The notes beneath the pieces were generated by a model that searched no databases, was not told where the DNA came from, and saw only the letters and a list, made by a program, of their open reading frames with translations. From Polynucleobacter sp. MWH-S4W17 (GTDB taxonomy: Bacteria > Pseudomonadota > Gammaproteobacteria > Burkholderiales > Burkholderiaceae), in contig NZ_CP061295.1 of the NCBI RefSeq assembly GCF_018687535.1, positions 1,364,001 through 1,428,000 of the forward strand: a stretch of DNA of 64,000 nucleotides, in the 5' to 3' direction. Each line of letters opens with the position of its first letter. Within the stretch, counting starts at the first letter, position 1. Both the position numbers and the translations under genes were made by a program. This document shows positions 30,185 to 39,997 of the stretch, piece after piece.

Positions 30185-32794
30185 TTAGTTACCCAGCGCT
30201 TTTCCAATCACTTCCCTCACATCTGGAGAGAGCGTTGGGCATGCAGAAACACGCTCTAGAGCTGCTTTCATATGACCTTGGTACGGCTGGGCAAATAAAC
30301 GCCAACGATCCAGGGCTCTGGCGAGGCGAGCCGCCACCTGAGGATTAATGGGATCAAGAGCTAATACGCTATCTACCCAGAACTCATAACCACTGCCATC
30401 CACCTGATGAAAGCTAGCAGGGTTGTTAGCGCAGAATGAATGAATCACGCTGCGAACTCGGTTTGGATTATTTAACTTGAATGCAGGATGCTCACGAAGT
30501 TTCTTCACCTCAGTAAGGGTGGAGTCAAGGCCGTCAACAGGAGGGCGACTGGATTGCAAGCCAAACCACTTGTCGATGACCAAGGCATCGTTAGCAAATC
30601 GATTGTAAAAATCAATTAAGCAATCTTTAGCTTGTTTTGCACCATGCACCACCAATGCGGATAAGGCTGCATAGCGGTCAGTCATATTGTCAGCAATCTG
30701 ATATTGATTAGCTGCCATTGGGCCCCACACTGCTGGTGCCGCCTCAAGCAACATGCTCATTGCTAGATTTTTCAGAGCACGCTTACCAGCATCCACCCCA
30801 TCAGACTTAAATGGCCCAGGTGTTTGCATCTGCTGATACAACGCAGCCCACTCGAGCTGCAACTGTTTGGCAATCTCTCTGCGGAAAGCGCGTCGCGCAG
30901 AAAATATCTCTTGAGGATCAACGCTCGTGCATTGCTCATACAAATAAGACTCTGCAGGCAGCGTTAAAGCCAGATCCTTAAAGGCGGGATCCAAGTTAGG
31001 GTCTAGCAAAATATTGCGATACGCCTCAATCAATTTGTCATCCGGCAAACGATGATTCAGAATCATTTGCATCGCTAACTTCTGACCAGCTTCCCAACGA
31101 TTAAATGCATCATCATCGCTTGAGAACAAAGTCAGAAGATCTGCCTCGGATTGCTCAAAATCTAAATTAATCGGCGCAGAGAAGTTGCGATTGATTGAAA
31201 GCACTGGTCGCTCTTCAATATGCTCAAAAGTCCAAGTTTGACACTCTTGCGTTAATTCCAATAACTGTTCAGCTTGGTCATTTACCTTGGTAATTAAGCG
31301 CATCTTCAATGGAATATGGAAAGGCTTCTTCTTAGGCTGGCCTGGACTAGGCGCGCAACTTTGCGTCAGCGTCAGTTGGTACTGTTTTTTGGTGGCGTCG
31401 TAGCACTCTTGCACCTGAACCCTTGGGGTGCCTGCCTGGCTATACCAATTCTTAAACTGCGTCAGATCCTTGCCATTGGCATCTGCCATCGCGGCTAAGA
31501 AATCATCGCAGGTAACCGCCTGACCATCGTGGCGTTTGAAATACAAATCCATGCCCTTGCGGAAACCTTCTTTACCTAAGAGGGTTTGATACATCCTGAC
31601 GACTTCAGAACCCTTCTCATAGACAGTGACGGTATAGAAGTTATTGATTTCTTGATATTCATCCGGCCGAATCGGATGTGCCATCGGGCCCGCATCTTCA
31701 GGAAATTGTAATTGACGCAGTAACCGAACATCTTCAATTCGCTTTACCGCTCTACCCGATTCACTACCCATTTGATCAGCAGAAAACTCTTGATCTCTAA
31801 ATACTGTCAAACCCTCTTTCAGGGATAGCTGAAACCAATCCTGACAAGTGACACGATTACCGGTCCAGTTATGGAAGTATTCATGGGCAACGACACTCTC
31901 AATATTGGCAAAGTCTGCATCTGTCGCAGTCTCTGGCTGGGCAAGAACAAACTTGGTATTGAAAATATTCAAACCCTTGTTTTCCATTGCCCCCATATTG
32001 AAGTCACTTACCGCCACAATCATGAAGCGCTCTAAATCCAACTCCAATCCAAAACGCTTTTCATCCCAATGAATAGAGGCTATTAGGGAGTCCATGGCAT
32101 GTCGAGTCTTCTTGAGGTCATGCGGCTCAACCCAGATCTGCAGTAACTTCTTAGCACCGCTGCTAGTGGTGATGGTCTCTTCAATACATTCCAACTTACC
32201 AGCAACCAAGGCAAACAAATAGGAGGGCTTAGGAAATGGGTCTTCCCAAGTAGCGCTATGCCATCCATTAGGTAGTTTTTCTGTAGTTAGTAAGTTGCCG
32301 TTGGATAACAGCACCGGGCACTCTGCTTCGCGTGCACGCAATGTCACGCGATAACGCGCCATCACATCCGGGCGATCCAAGAAGTAAGTAATCTTCCTGA
32401 AACCCTCTGCCTCACATTGAGTGAAAAAGTTCCCATTAGAAACATACAAGCCCATCAGAGTAGTATTTTTTTCTGGGATGCAAACGCAAATAATTTCTAC
32501 GACAAACTTTTCTTTACCTTCATTTGGCAGCGAATGAATCGTCAGTGTTTCTGGTGTTAACTCAAAATGGCGATGCGCTTCACCATTGATGCGCAAACTG
32601 ACAAACTCGAGTTCTTGCCCAACTAAAACCAATGGGGCTCCTGGCTTAAAGCTTTTGCCTGGCAAAACCTCAATACGACTTTTCACAACAGTTCGCGCTG
32701 GATCCAGAGCGATATCGAGCTCGACGTGATCGAAGGTGTATACAGGCGGGAGGTATTCGAGCCTACGAAAGCTCTGGGGGAGATCAGTTTTCAT
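30185..32794 (-). CDS. pepN: Aminopeptidase N (M1 metallopeptidase)
   Basis: An 869-residue cytoplasmic zinc aminopeptidase that releases N-terminal residues from peptides. It has the substrate-anchoring GAMEN box, the zinc site HEYFH with the second Glu 19 residues on (SLKEGLTVFRDQEF), and a catalytic Tyr in YTVTVYEKGSEVVRM. Length matches E. coli PepN. Start MKTDLPQSFRRL. Downstream of the TMEM165-type gene by 45 bases on the same strand. Confidence 0.96.
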   Translation of the reverse strand: MKTDLPQSFRRLEYLPPVYTFDHVELDIALDPARTVVKSRIEVLPGKSFKPGAPLVLVGQELEFVSLRINGEAHRHFELTPETLTIHSLPNEGKEKFVVEIICVCIPEKNTTLMGLYVSNGNFFTQCEAEGFRKITYFLDRPDVMARYRVTLRAREAECPVLLSNGNLLTTEKLPNGWHSATWEDPFPKPSYLFALVAGKLECIEETITTSSGAKKLLQIWVEPHDLKKTRHAMDSLIASIHWDEKRFGLELDLERFMIVAVSDFNMGAMENKGLNIFNTKFVLAQPETATDADFANIESVVAHEYFHNWTGNRVTCQDWFQLSLKEGLTVFRDQEFSADQMGSESGRAVKRIEDVRLLRQLQFPEDAGPMAHPIRPDEYQEINNFYTVTVYEKGSEVVRMYQTLLGKEGFRKGMDLYFKRHDGQAVTCDDFLAAMADANGKDLTQFKNWYSQAGTPRVQVQECYDATKKQYQLTLTQSCAPSPGQPKKKPFHIPLKMRLITKVNDQAEQLLELTQECQTWTFEHIEERPVLSINRNFSAPINLDFEQSEADLLTLFSSDDDAFNRWEAGQKLAMQMILNHRLPDDKLIEAYRNILLDPNLDPAFKDLALTLPAESYLYEQCTSVDPQEIFSARRAFRREIAKQLQLEWAALYQQMQTPGPFKSDGVDAGKRALKNLAMSMLLEAAPAVWGPMAANQYQIADNMTDRYAALSALVVHGAKQAKDCLIDFYNRFANDALVIDKWFGLQSSRPPVDGLDSTLTEVKKLREHPAFKLNNPNRVRSVIHSFCANNPASFHQVDGSGYEFWVDSVLALDPINPQVAARLARALDRWRLFAQPYQGHMKAALERVSACPTLSPDVREVIGKALGN

Positions 32795-32839
32795 GAACCT
32801 ATTTTAAGTCTAGGCTGGCAGACTGGTTGTCTCGTTATC

Positions 32840-33415
32840 TCAGGCCCATATTAGGGTGGCCAAGCCAATAGCAATAAAAGTAACTGCCGCCACTGCATGA
32901 ACCCACTTAATGGGCATACGTTTCGTGAATTTCTGACCAATCCAGACGGCAGGGGCATTTGCCAGCATCATCCCCAATGTGGTGCCAACCGTTACGGAGA
33001 ATACGTCCTCATAACGGGCGCCTAAGGCAATGGTCGCAATTTGCGTCTTATCACCCATCTCAGCCAAAAAGAATAAGCCTACCGTGAGTAAAAATACTTG
33101 GAGAGCCCTATCGGCTACCTTAGAACCAGCCGCATCATCAATATGATCTGGTACTAGTAACCATAAGCCGATTCCTAAAAAGCTCAAACCCAAAATCCAA
33201 CGCATCACATCCGGTGACACTAGGGTGGTAAGCCAATGACCCAATAAGGCAGCACAAGCATGATTAGCAATCGTGGCAATAAAGATGCCCGCAATGATCG
33301 CTAACGCCTGCTTGGGATAGCGAGCCGCTAGCATCAATGAAAGTAATTGGGTTTTATCGCCCATCTCCGCTAGGGCAACCACCCCAGCAGAGAGGGTTAA
33401 GGCTGAAAAATCCAT
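32840..33415 (-). CDS. TMEM165/GDT1 (UPF0016) family cation exporter
   Basis: A 191-residue membrane protein with two homologous halves, each carrying the family motif E-x-G-D-K-T/S: LAEMGDKTQLLSL near residue 17 and LAEMGDKTQIATI near 118. About six helices. Relatives MneA and Mnx export Mn2+ or exchange Ca2+/Mn2+ for protons. Metal specificity cannot be read here. No yybP-ykoY-like leader was recognised upstream. Confidence 0.85.
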   Translation of the reverse strand: MDFSALTLSAGVVALAEMGDKTQLLSLMLAARYPKQALAIIAGIFIATIANHACAALLGHWLTTLVSPDVMRWILGLSFLGIGLWLLVPDHIDDAAGSKVADRALQVFLLTVGLFFLAEMGDKTQIATIALGARYEDVFSVTVGTTLGMMLANAPAVWIGQKFTKRMPIKWVHAVAAVTFIAIGLATLIWA

Positions 33416-33501
33416 AAATGACTAGGTCCAGTAGGTTTTGCGTATTAGGGCTAGTTTAAATCCTAGCCCTCACTAGACCCACTCAATTTGGATATGTATG
33501 G

Positions 33502-34620
33502 CTACGCCACTAAAAGCTCCTCGGCTATTGCATAGTCCAAACCTTGAGCCATCGCAACAGGTTTAGATGTCAGCATCCCTTTGTGCACACTCAAACCATT
33601 GCGCAAGTGATGATCAATTGAGAGCGCTTTCATAACTCCCCGGTTTGCCAAAGCCTCAACAAACGGATAAGTCGCGTTGGTTAAAGCAAAGGTAGATGTT
33701 CTTGCAACTGCTCCGGGCATATTGGCAACGCAATAATGAATTACACCGTCCACCACGAAGGTTGGGTCCGCATGCGTAGTAGGCTTGGATGTTTCAAAAC
33801 AGCCACCTTGATCAATGGCAACATCCACCACAACCGAACCAGGCTTCATTGTTTTAATCATGTCATGCGTAACCAACTTGGGAGCTGCTGCACCAGGTAG
33901 CAAAACCGCTCCAATCACGACATCAGCTTCACATACCTCTTGTTCAATCAGTAAACTGTCAGAATAAAAAGTTCTCACTCGATTGCCATAGAACATATCG
34001 ATCTGGCGTAAGCGATCAATATCACGATCAAAGATGCAAACATCAGCCCCCATGCCAACCGCTATTTGCAAAGCATTACGGCCCACCACTCCACCACCCA
34101 GAATGACAATCTTTGCTGGCGATACACCAGGAACACCTGCCATCAACACACCTAAGCCACCATTGGTCTTTTCTAAATGGGATGCAGCTGCCTGAATAGA
34201 CATGCGGCCAGCTACTTCACTCATGGGCGCCAATAGAGGGAGGGCGCCATTCATAGCAGTCACTGTTTCATAGGCAATACAGGTAGCGCCTGATTGCAAC
34301 AAAGCTTTTGTCTGCCTTGGATCTGGTGCTAAGTGTAAATAGGTAAACAGAATTTGATCCTCGCGCAACATGGCACATTCTTGCGCCTGAGGCTCTTTGA
34401 CTTTCACAATCATCTCCGCCCTTTGAAACACTTCTGCTGCACTATTCACGAGGCCGGCACCGGCAAGCCGATAAGACTCATCCGTTAAGCCAATTTGCTC
34501 GCCAGCACCTCTCTGAATCAGAACAGAATGCCCCTGTTTACAAAGTCCACTGACATTACCGGGGGTTAATCCAACCCGGAACTCATTATTTTTAACCTCT
34601 TGAGGTACGCCAATAATCAT
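33502..34620 (-). CDS. ald: Alanine dehydrogenase
   Basis: A 372-residue NAD enzyme interconverting L-alanine and pyruvate plus ammonia. Family N-terminus MIIGVPQEVKNNEFRVGLTP, catalytic Lys and His in the VKVKEPQ and TYLHLAPD segments, Rossmann motif ILGGGVVGRNA, and the C-terminal YPFVEALANRGV. Twelve bases after the amino-acid permease on the same strand, so probably an alanine uptake and use operon. Confidence 0.95.
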   Translation of the reverse strand: MIIGVPQEVKNNEFRVGLTPGNVSGLCKQGHSVLIQRGAGEQIGLTDESYRLAGAGLVNSAAEVFQRAEMIVKVKEPQAQECAMLREDQILFTYLHLAPDPRQTKALLQSGATCIAYETVTAMNGALPLLAPMSEVAGRMSIQAAASHLEKTNGGLGVLMAGVPGVSPAKIVILGGGVVGRNALQIAVGMGADVCIFDRDIDRLRQIDMFYGNRVRTFYSDSLLIEQEVCEADVVIGAVLLPGAAAPKLVTHDMIKTMKPGSVVVDVAIDQGGCFETSKPTTHADPTFVVDGVIHYCVANMPGAVARTSTFALTNATYPFVEALANRGVMKALSIDHHLRNGLSVHKGMLTSKPVAMAQGLDYAIAEELLVA

Positions 34621-34632
34621 TGCCTTCTCCTA

Positions 34633-36015
34633 TTATTTAAAGTCACGTTGGTTTGCTGTTTTGCGATGTAGGCCCACGACATAAAACATTGCGAGATACA
34701 CGCCCAATAAACACGGCCCCACGATGAGTGCGATCCGTGCATCCTCATGAAAGCCCATCAACACCACCACCAATCCGATAAATGCCAGAGCAAACCATGA
34801 GGAATACGGCCACCAAGGAGCGCGATACCCTAATTCTGCCACTTGGGATTTGGACAGCGAGCGACGGAATTTGATCTGTGTAATCAAGATCGCGATCCAA
34901 ACCATTAAGCCAATAAAGGTCACTGCAGCCATCATGTATTGAAAGGCTTTGTCAGGTACAAAGTAGTTCAGTACTACACCTGACATGCAGACTCCGACTG
35001 TGGTCATCACCGCACGATGAGGAACGCCGTACCTAGAAAGCTTTGAGAAGGATCTGGGAGCGTAGCCGTTAGACGATAAGGAGTACAACAAGCGTCCACC
35101 GCTAAAAATGCCGGCATTACAAGAAGAGAGCGCTGCAGTGATCACGACAAAGTTAATTAAGCCTGCCGCTTCTCGCAAACCCAGCCTCTCAAACATTACT
35201 ACAAATGGACTGCCTTGCTGCCCAACTTGATTCCAGGGAAAGATAGCCAAAATAACCAAGATGGCACCCATATAGAAAATGAGAATACGCCAAGCTAAAG
35301 AATCAATGGCCATCGGAATGGTTTTTTGTGGGCTCTCTGCCTCGCCCGCAGAAAGACCAATCATTTCTATACCAACATAAGCAAACAAGACCATTTGCAA
35401 TGACAACAACATTCCGCCGATACCATTTGGAAAGAAGCCGCCGTGTTGCCATAAATTATTCAGGCCAATGGGCTGCCAATCATTCGTAAAGCCAAACAAG
35501 ATGACTGAACCTCCAAGCGCAATCATCGCGACAATCGCAACTACTTTAATAAGGGCAAACCAAAACTCAAACTCTCCAAATACCTTTACTGCAATCAGGT
35601 TGATTAAACCCATCATCACGATAGAAGAAAGTGCCCAAATCCACTGCGGGGTTTCAGGAAACCAAATGCCCATATAGATGCCAACCGCTGTGACTTCAGC
35701 AATTCCAACCACAATCCAATAAGTCCAATATCCCCAACCCACCATATACCCCGCTAGTGGACCCACATACGTATTGGCGTAGGCTGCGAAAGAACCGGCT
35801 ACAGGTTCATGCACCGCCATTTCACCAAGTGTCCGCAGAACAATGAAGGCAACAATGCCTGCCAGCAAATAACCCAGAAGAATAGACGGACCTGCTATTT
35901 GAATTGCGCTAGCTGACCCCAGAAATAATCCAACGCCGATCGTTGAGCCTAAGGCCATCAAACGAATATGCCGTACTTTGAGGTGACGTTTTAAGCCAGA
36001 TTGTTCAGTCTGCAA
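34633..36015 (-). CDS. APC-superfamily amino-acid permease (alanine/serine type)
   Basis: A 460-residue, 12-helix permease of the amino-acid transporter (AAT) family: RHIRLMALGSTIGVGLFLGSA at the start of helix 1 is characteristic. Location just before alanine dehydrogenase suggests alanine, or a small neutral amino acid as for CycA. Upstream is a 245-base AT-rich gap (36016-36260) in which I find no gene and no certain promoter; it must hold control elements, possibly Lrp-type. Confidence 0.85.
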   Translation of the reverse strand: MQTEQSGLKRHLKVRHIRLMALGSTIGVGLFLGSASAIQIAGPSILLGYLLAGIVAFIVLRTLGEMAVHEPVAGSFAAYANTYVGPLAGYMVGWGYWTYWIVVGIAEVTAVGIYMGIWFPETPQWIWALSSIVMMGLINLIAVKVFGEFEFWFALIKVVAIVAMIALGGSVILFGFTNDWQPIGLNNLWQHGGFFPNGIGGMLLSLQMVLFAYVGIEMIGLSAGEAESPQKTIPMAIDSLAWRILIFYMGAILVILAIFPWNQVGQQGSPFVVMFERLGLREAAGLINFVVITAALSSCNAGIFSGGRLLYSLSSNGYAPRSFSKLSRYGVPHRAVMTTVGVCMSGVVLNYFVPDKAFQYMMAAVTFIGLMVWIAILITQIKFRRSLSKSQVAELGYRAPWWPYSSWFALAFIGLVVVLMGFHEDARIALIVGPCLLGVYLAMFYVVGLHRKTANQRDFK

Positions 36016-36260
36016 GGGAGACCTCCTTTCGATTTGTCATTGGCAACTTGCCAACGGAGCAAAGTCTAGGGAGGACTGGTGATCAGTACTAGAGGAGGAA
36101 AATTACTAAAGTGATAAATTAAATAAATCTATTTAGGAAAATATTGAAATGTCTTTGAAATCAACGCAGAGTTTGAAATAAATTATTTCTGATTGCAAAA
36201 GAATCAGTAATTTCCTACAGGGAATCCCCTTAAGGATTTACGGCAATTTTTGAGAAAAAT

Positions 36261-37010
36261 TTACTGCGCAGAGATGAGATTCAGAATTTCTGCTGCAGCT
36301 GCAAGCCCACAAGCAGCCGTTACCATCACGGTAGAGCCATAACCCGTGCAGGCGAGGCCTCCGCTGGAAGCCCCCGCTCGTGGTTCATACGAGTAGATCG
36401 CGCGAATGCCCATTTTTTTCTTGAGATTTCTAGAGAAACCATGATCCTGTCTTAACCCTTGGCGAACCTTAGCCAATAAAGCATCTTGTTCGGTACGAGA
36501 AAGATCTTCGCAGCGTACTGATGTGGGGTCTGACTTGCCACCAGCGGCGCCACACATGACTAAAGCACGATTATTTTTCACGGCCCACACTGATAAAGCA
36601 ATTTTGGTTTGTACTGAATCAGTCGCATCCAATACCAATGCATTTGCTGGAATGAGTCGATCTAAGTTTTCTGGCTCTAAGAATTCATCGTAAGCAGTCA
36701 ACTTGATCTCTGGGTTAATTTGCAGAATGCGCTCCTTCATCGCCTCGACTTTTGCTTTACCGAACTGCCCTTCTATGGCGTGCAGCTGTCGATTGGTATT
36801 GCTTTCGGAGATATGATCAAAATCAATAATGACAAGGTGTCCAATACCAGTTCGGGCTAAGGCCTCTGCTGCCCAGGACCCAACTCCACCTAGACCAGCC
36901 ACAACAACCGTTGCATTCAGAAAGCGCTCGCGCAGTTCTGGCCCATAGAGTCGTGAGACCCCGCCAAAACGACGATTTTCTAAGCTGCCTTCTACCTTGT
37001 CTTCTGCCAT
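36261..37010 (-). CDS. tcdA: tRNA threonylcarbamoyladenosine dehydratase
   Basis: A 249-residue E1/ThiF-like protein (also CsdL/YgdL) that cyclises t6A37 in tRNA to ct6A using ATP. Nucleotide-binding motif VVAGLGGVGSWAAEALARTG, the IDFDHISESNTNRQ segment and the Asp-Ala motif VLDATDSVQTK identify it. The C-terminal Gly/Ala-rich membrane-like tail is usual. Divergent from pdxH with 22 bases between starts. Confidence 0.92.
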   Translation of the reverse strand: MAEDKVEGSLENRRFGGVSRLYGPELRERFLNATVVVAGLGGVGSWAAEALARTGIGHLVIIDFDHISESNTNRQLHAIEGQFGKAKVEAMKERILQINPEIKLTAYDEFLEPENLDRLIPANALVLDATDSVQTKIALSVWAVKNNRALVMCGAAGGKSDPTSVRCEDLSRTEQDALLAKVRQGLRQDHGFSRNLKKKMGIRAIYSYEPRAGASSGGLACTGYGSTVMVTAACGLAAAAEILNLISAQ

Positions 37011-37032
37011 AGCTTCTCTTTATACTGAATAA

Positions 37033-37668
37033 ATGGACCCCATTGCACAACTTCGCAAAAACTATACCTTTGGTCAGCTCTCAGAGACCGAGGTTCCCCA
37101 AGACCCGCTTCAGCTTTTCAAGCTTTGGTTTGATCAAGCGGTGAAAGCAGAATGTCCTGAACCCAACTCAATGACCTTGGCAACGGCTAACCAGGCTGGC
37201 AATCCATCAGCCCGTATTGTCTTACTAAAAGGCGCAGACCAAAATGGCTTTACCTTTTTTACTAACTACGAGAGTCAAAAAGGCAAAGACTTGGCCATCC
37301 GCCCTCAAGCAGCCCTCCTCTTCCATTGGCATGAATTAGAGCGCCAGGTACGTATTCAGGGTGTTGTTGAGCGAGTTAGTGCAGCTGAAAGTGATGAGTA
37401 CTTCCATTCTCGCCCAGCCGCTTCCAGAATTGGTGCCTGGGCCTCGCCTCAGAGCGCCGCCATCCCAAACCGTGAATTCTTAGAAGAAGCGGAAAAACGT
37501 TTTAAGACAGAGTTTGGCAATACCCCTCCACGTCCAGAACATTGGGGTGGTTACCGCCTGCGCCCCAATGAAATTGAATTCTGGCAAGGTCGCCCATCTA
37601 GATTGCATGACCGCATGCACTACAAACTAGCAGGTGCCAACTGGCGAGTGAATCGCCTAGCGCCCTAG
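37033..37668 (+). CDS. pdxH: Pyridoxamine/pyridoxine 5'-phosphate oxidase
   Basis: A 211-residue FMN enzyme completing pyridoxal 5'-phosphate synthesis. FMN-binding [19 protein letters not shown], the [16 protein letters not shown] segment and the C-terminal signature [13 protein letters not shown], ending RLAP, are all present. The window encodes a PLP enzyme that needs the product (decarboxylase at 48 kb). Confidence 0.96.
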   Translation: MDPIAQLRKNYTFGQLSETEVPQDPLQLFKLWFDQAVKAECPEPNSMTLATANQAGNPSARIVLLKGADQNGFTFFTNYESQKGKDLAIRPQAALLFHWHELERQVRIQGVVERVSAAESDEYFHSRPAASRIGAWASPQSAAIPNREFLEEAEKRFKTEFGNTPPRPEHWGGYRLRPNEIEFWQGRPSRLHDRMHYKLAGANWRVNRLAP

Positions 37669-37681
37669 AGACCTTTAATCC

Positions 37682-38254
37682 TCAGGAATACTGCGGCGCT
37701 ATGAGTGATTTAAATTTCGCTCTAAATTTAGCTAGCTTAGGTGCAACTACTGCCATGCAATATCCTTGATTAGGATGCTGCTGAAAATAATTCTGGTGAT
37801 AGTCTTCTGCAGGATAAATAGTTGGCGCAGCATCGATCTGAGTGACCACTGGGTTGACGTAGATTTTTGAATCTTCAAGTTCTTTCACTACTTCATGCGC
37901 AATCTGGGACTGTTCTTCGCTATGAGTAAAAATGACTGAACGATATTGCGTACCATGATCGTTGCCTTGATAGTTCAAGGTAGTTGGGTCATGAATCACG
38001 AAAAGGATTTCCAATAAATCCCCAAATGAAACGATTTGCGGATCAAACAAGATATCGACAATCTCGGCATGGCCTGACACGCCCGTGCAAACAGCCTCAT
38101 AAGTCGGATTGGGTCTAGCGCCACCGGCGTAGCCAGAAACCACAGACCGAACTCCTGAAATTTGCTGGTAAACCGCTTCCAAACACCAAAAACAGCCCCC
38201 ACCCAAGGTTGCACGCTCTAAAAGGGGTTCTTTTTTATCTAAATTTGTTTCCAT
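37682..38254 (-). CDS. msrA: Peptide methionine sulfoxide reductase A
   Basis: A 190-residue thioredoxin-dependent repair enzyme. The catalytic GCFWC motif (LGGGCFWCLEAVY) and the family segments EVVDILFDP-like AEIVDILFDP, HGTQYRSVIF and EDYHQNYF are visible. Convergent with pdxH, 13 bases between stops. No msrB adjacent. Confidence 0.95.
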   Translation of the reverse strand: METNLDKKEPLLERATLGGGCFWCLEAVYQQISGVRSVVSGYAGGARPNPTYEAVCTGVSGHAEIVDILFDPQIVSFGDLLEILFVIHDPTTLNYQGNDHGTQYRSVIFTHSEEQSQIAHEVVKELEDSKIYVNPVVTQIDAAPTIYPAEDYHQNYFQQHPNQGYCMAVVAPKLAKFRAKFKSLIAPQYS

Positions 38255-38303
38255 GGCTTTATCCTAATGCCTTATTCCAATACCTGCCAACTATTAATAG
38301 ACT

Positions 38304-39701
38304 ATGAATCGCTTCACTATCCAGCTCGATGAAATGAAAGCAGCTTATGCTGCAGAACCAAACCCTACTCTCGAAGTGAGACTGGATCGAATTGCCCGCA
38401 TTGAAAAAATGATTGAGGCAAATGAAGAAAAAATCTGTAAAGCGCTCGAGGCTGACTTCGGAGTACGCCATCCAGTGGAGACAAGGCTTGCTGAATGCCA
38501 GATGATCTATCAGGCATGCAAGTACACCCGCAAGCATCTCAAAGAGTGGATGAAGCCAGAGCAAAGAGAAGTTCCATCCCATATGGGCGCTTCACAAGCC
38601 TGGGTTGAAAGTCAATCGCTTGGCATAGTTGGCATTCTGAGTCCCTGGAACTATCCGGTTCAATTAGCGCTCATTCCAGCAATCGCCGCTTTTGCTGCTG
38701 GTAACCGTGTTTGGTTAAAGCCTTCTGAACGAAGCTCACGCACCTCTGGATTTATTGCCAGCTTAATTCAAGAATATTTTCACCCTAGTGAGTTCTGCGT
38801 CACTACTGGTGGCCCAGAAGTAGCTGAGCAATTTGCAGCACTGCCTTTTAATCATCTTTTCTTCACTGGCTCGGGAGCTATTGGCAAAAAAGTGATGCGT
38901 GCTGCCGCAGAAAATCTGACACCAGTCACTCTGGAGCTTGGCGGTACAACGCCCGTTATCATTGATAAGAGCGCCAAACTCAAAGATGCTGCTGCATCCA
39001 TTGCTTACGGCAAATTACTGAACGGCGGTCAAACTTGTATTGCCCCAGACTATGTTTTGCTAGAGCAAGGCATTCAAGCAGAATTTATTCAAGAATTACA
39101 AACTGCAGCTCAAGTTCAATTTAGCAAACCAGAAGAACTAACAGGCCCGATTGATGGGCGCCAATTGGAATACTGGCAACACCTAGTCAGCGATGCGCTT
39201 GACCGTGGTGCAAAAGTGATTCCTTTACTCAATAACCCTGGTGCTGGTGCAAGACCGTTTGAACCTATCGCATTGATCAATGTTCCGCCAGAGGCCCGCA
39301 TTCTTCATGAGGAAATCTTTGGGCCCATACTGCCGATCATGACTGTTGCAGATACCTCGGCAGCGATTGCTTATGTAAACAACAAACCCAATCCCTTGGC
39401 TCTATATTGGTTTGGCAAAGACAAAAAGAATATGAAGCGCGTTTTACATGAAACGTGTTCTGGTGGCGTCACTATTAATGACACACTCCTACACATCACC
39501 ATTGAAGACCTTCCTTTTGGTGGAGTGGGAGCGAGTGGTATGGGGAGTTACCACGGCAAAGCAGGCTTTGATGCCTTTAGCCATCAAAAGTCGATTCTGG
39601 AAGTACGCGGCTTTTTTGGTTTAAACCTTTTCAAGGGAACTAAAACAGCGCGTCCTCCATATGGAAAAGTGACTGAGTGGCTTTTGCGTTACCTCAAATA
39701 A
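38304..39701 (+). CDS. Aldehyde dehydrogenase, coniferyl-aldehyde-dehydrogenase-like
   Basis: A 465-residue NAD(P) enzyme oxidising an aldehyde to an acid. Catalytic Cys in NGGQTCIAPDYVL, catalytic Glu in TLELGGTTPV, and cofactor segment ILSPWNYPVQL are intact. The short N-terminus and hydrophobic C-terminal tail fit class 3 / coniferyl aldehyde dehydrogenases. The natural substrate may be an aromatic aldehyde from humic or lignin matter or a fatty aldehyde; neighbours do not decide. Single gene, divergent from msrA. Confidence 0.85.
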   Translation: MNRFTIQLDEMKAAYAAEPNPTLEVRLDRIARIEKMIEANEEKICKALEADFGVRHPVETRLAECQMIYQACKYTRKHLKEWMKPEQREVPSHMGASQAWVESQSLGIVGILSPWNYPVQLALIPAIAAFAAGNRVWLKPSERSSRTSGFIASLIQEYFHPSEFCVTTGGPEVAEQFAALPFNHLFFTGSGAIGKKVMRAAAENLTPVTLELGGTTPVIIDKSAKLKDAAASIAYGKLLNGGQTCIAPDYVLLEQGIQAEFIQELQTAAQVQFSKPEELTGPIDGRQLEYWQHLVSDALDRGAKVIPLLNNPGAGARPFEPIALINVPPEARILHEEIFGPILPIMTVADTSAAIAYVNNKPNPLALYWFGKDKKNMKRVLHETCSGGVTINDTLLHITIEDLPFGGVGASGMGSYHGKAGFDAFSHQKSILEVRGFFGLNLFKGTKTARPPYGKVTEWLLRYLK

Positions 39702-39910
39702 AGAATCAAACAAGTAATACTTGAATGACTAAGCTCATTAGATGAGGGCTTTATCTCTCCATTTGCTAATTAAGTCGGGAAAACCCTTGTAATCGAGTGC
39801 TGAAAATGCCATAATAAGAGGCTTTTTAAAGCAATTTGATTCATCGCCCCCCAGCTCTATTTCAGCGATTAGTTTAGAAGTCATAAACACAACAACGCTG
39901 CCGCTTGTCT

Positions 39911-39989
39911 GATGGTCGATGCCTTTGACCATCGCACCCTATAAAAAACCATGGGTGCAACATACGGAGACATCCCTTAAAGGGGATGT
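39911..39989 (+). promoter_or_regulatory. Structured leader of the DEAD-box helicase gene (three hairpins)
   Basis: Three consecutive inverted repeats: GATGGTC-(9)-GACCATC (39911-39933), GCACCC-(13)-GGGTGC (39934-39958) and ACATCCC-(6)-GGGATGT (39970-39989). The last contains the purine-rich AGGGG that would serve as ribosome site for the ATG at 39998. The layout suggests control by RNA folding, for example by temperature or by the helicase itself. Confidence 0.5.
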
Positions 39990-39997
39990 GTAATAGC

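Noticed and set aside
39738..39932. Minus-strand 64-codon frame between the aldehyde dehydrogenase and helicase genes
   Set aside because: No Shine-Dalgarno, no recognisable family, and its start lies inside the helicase leader hairpins; more likely non-coding leader and spacer.
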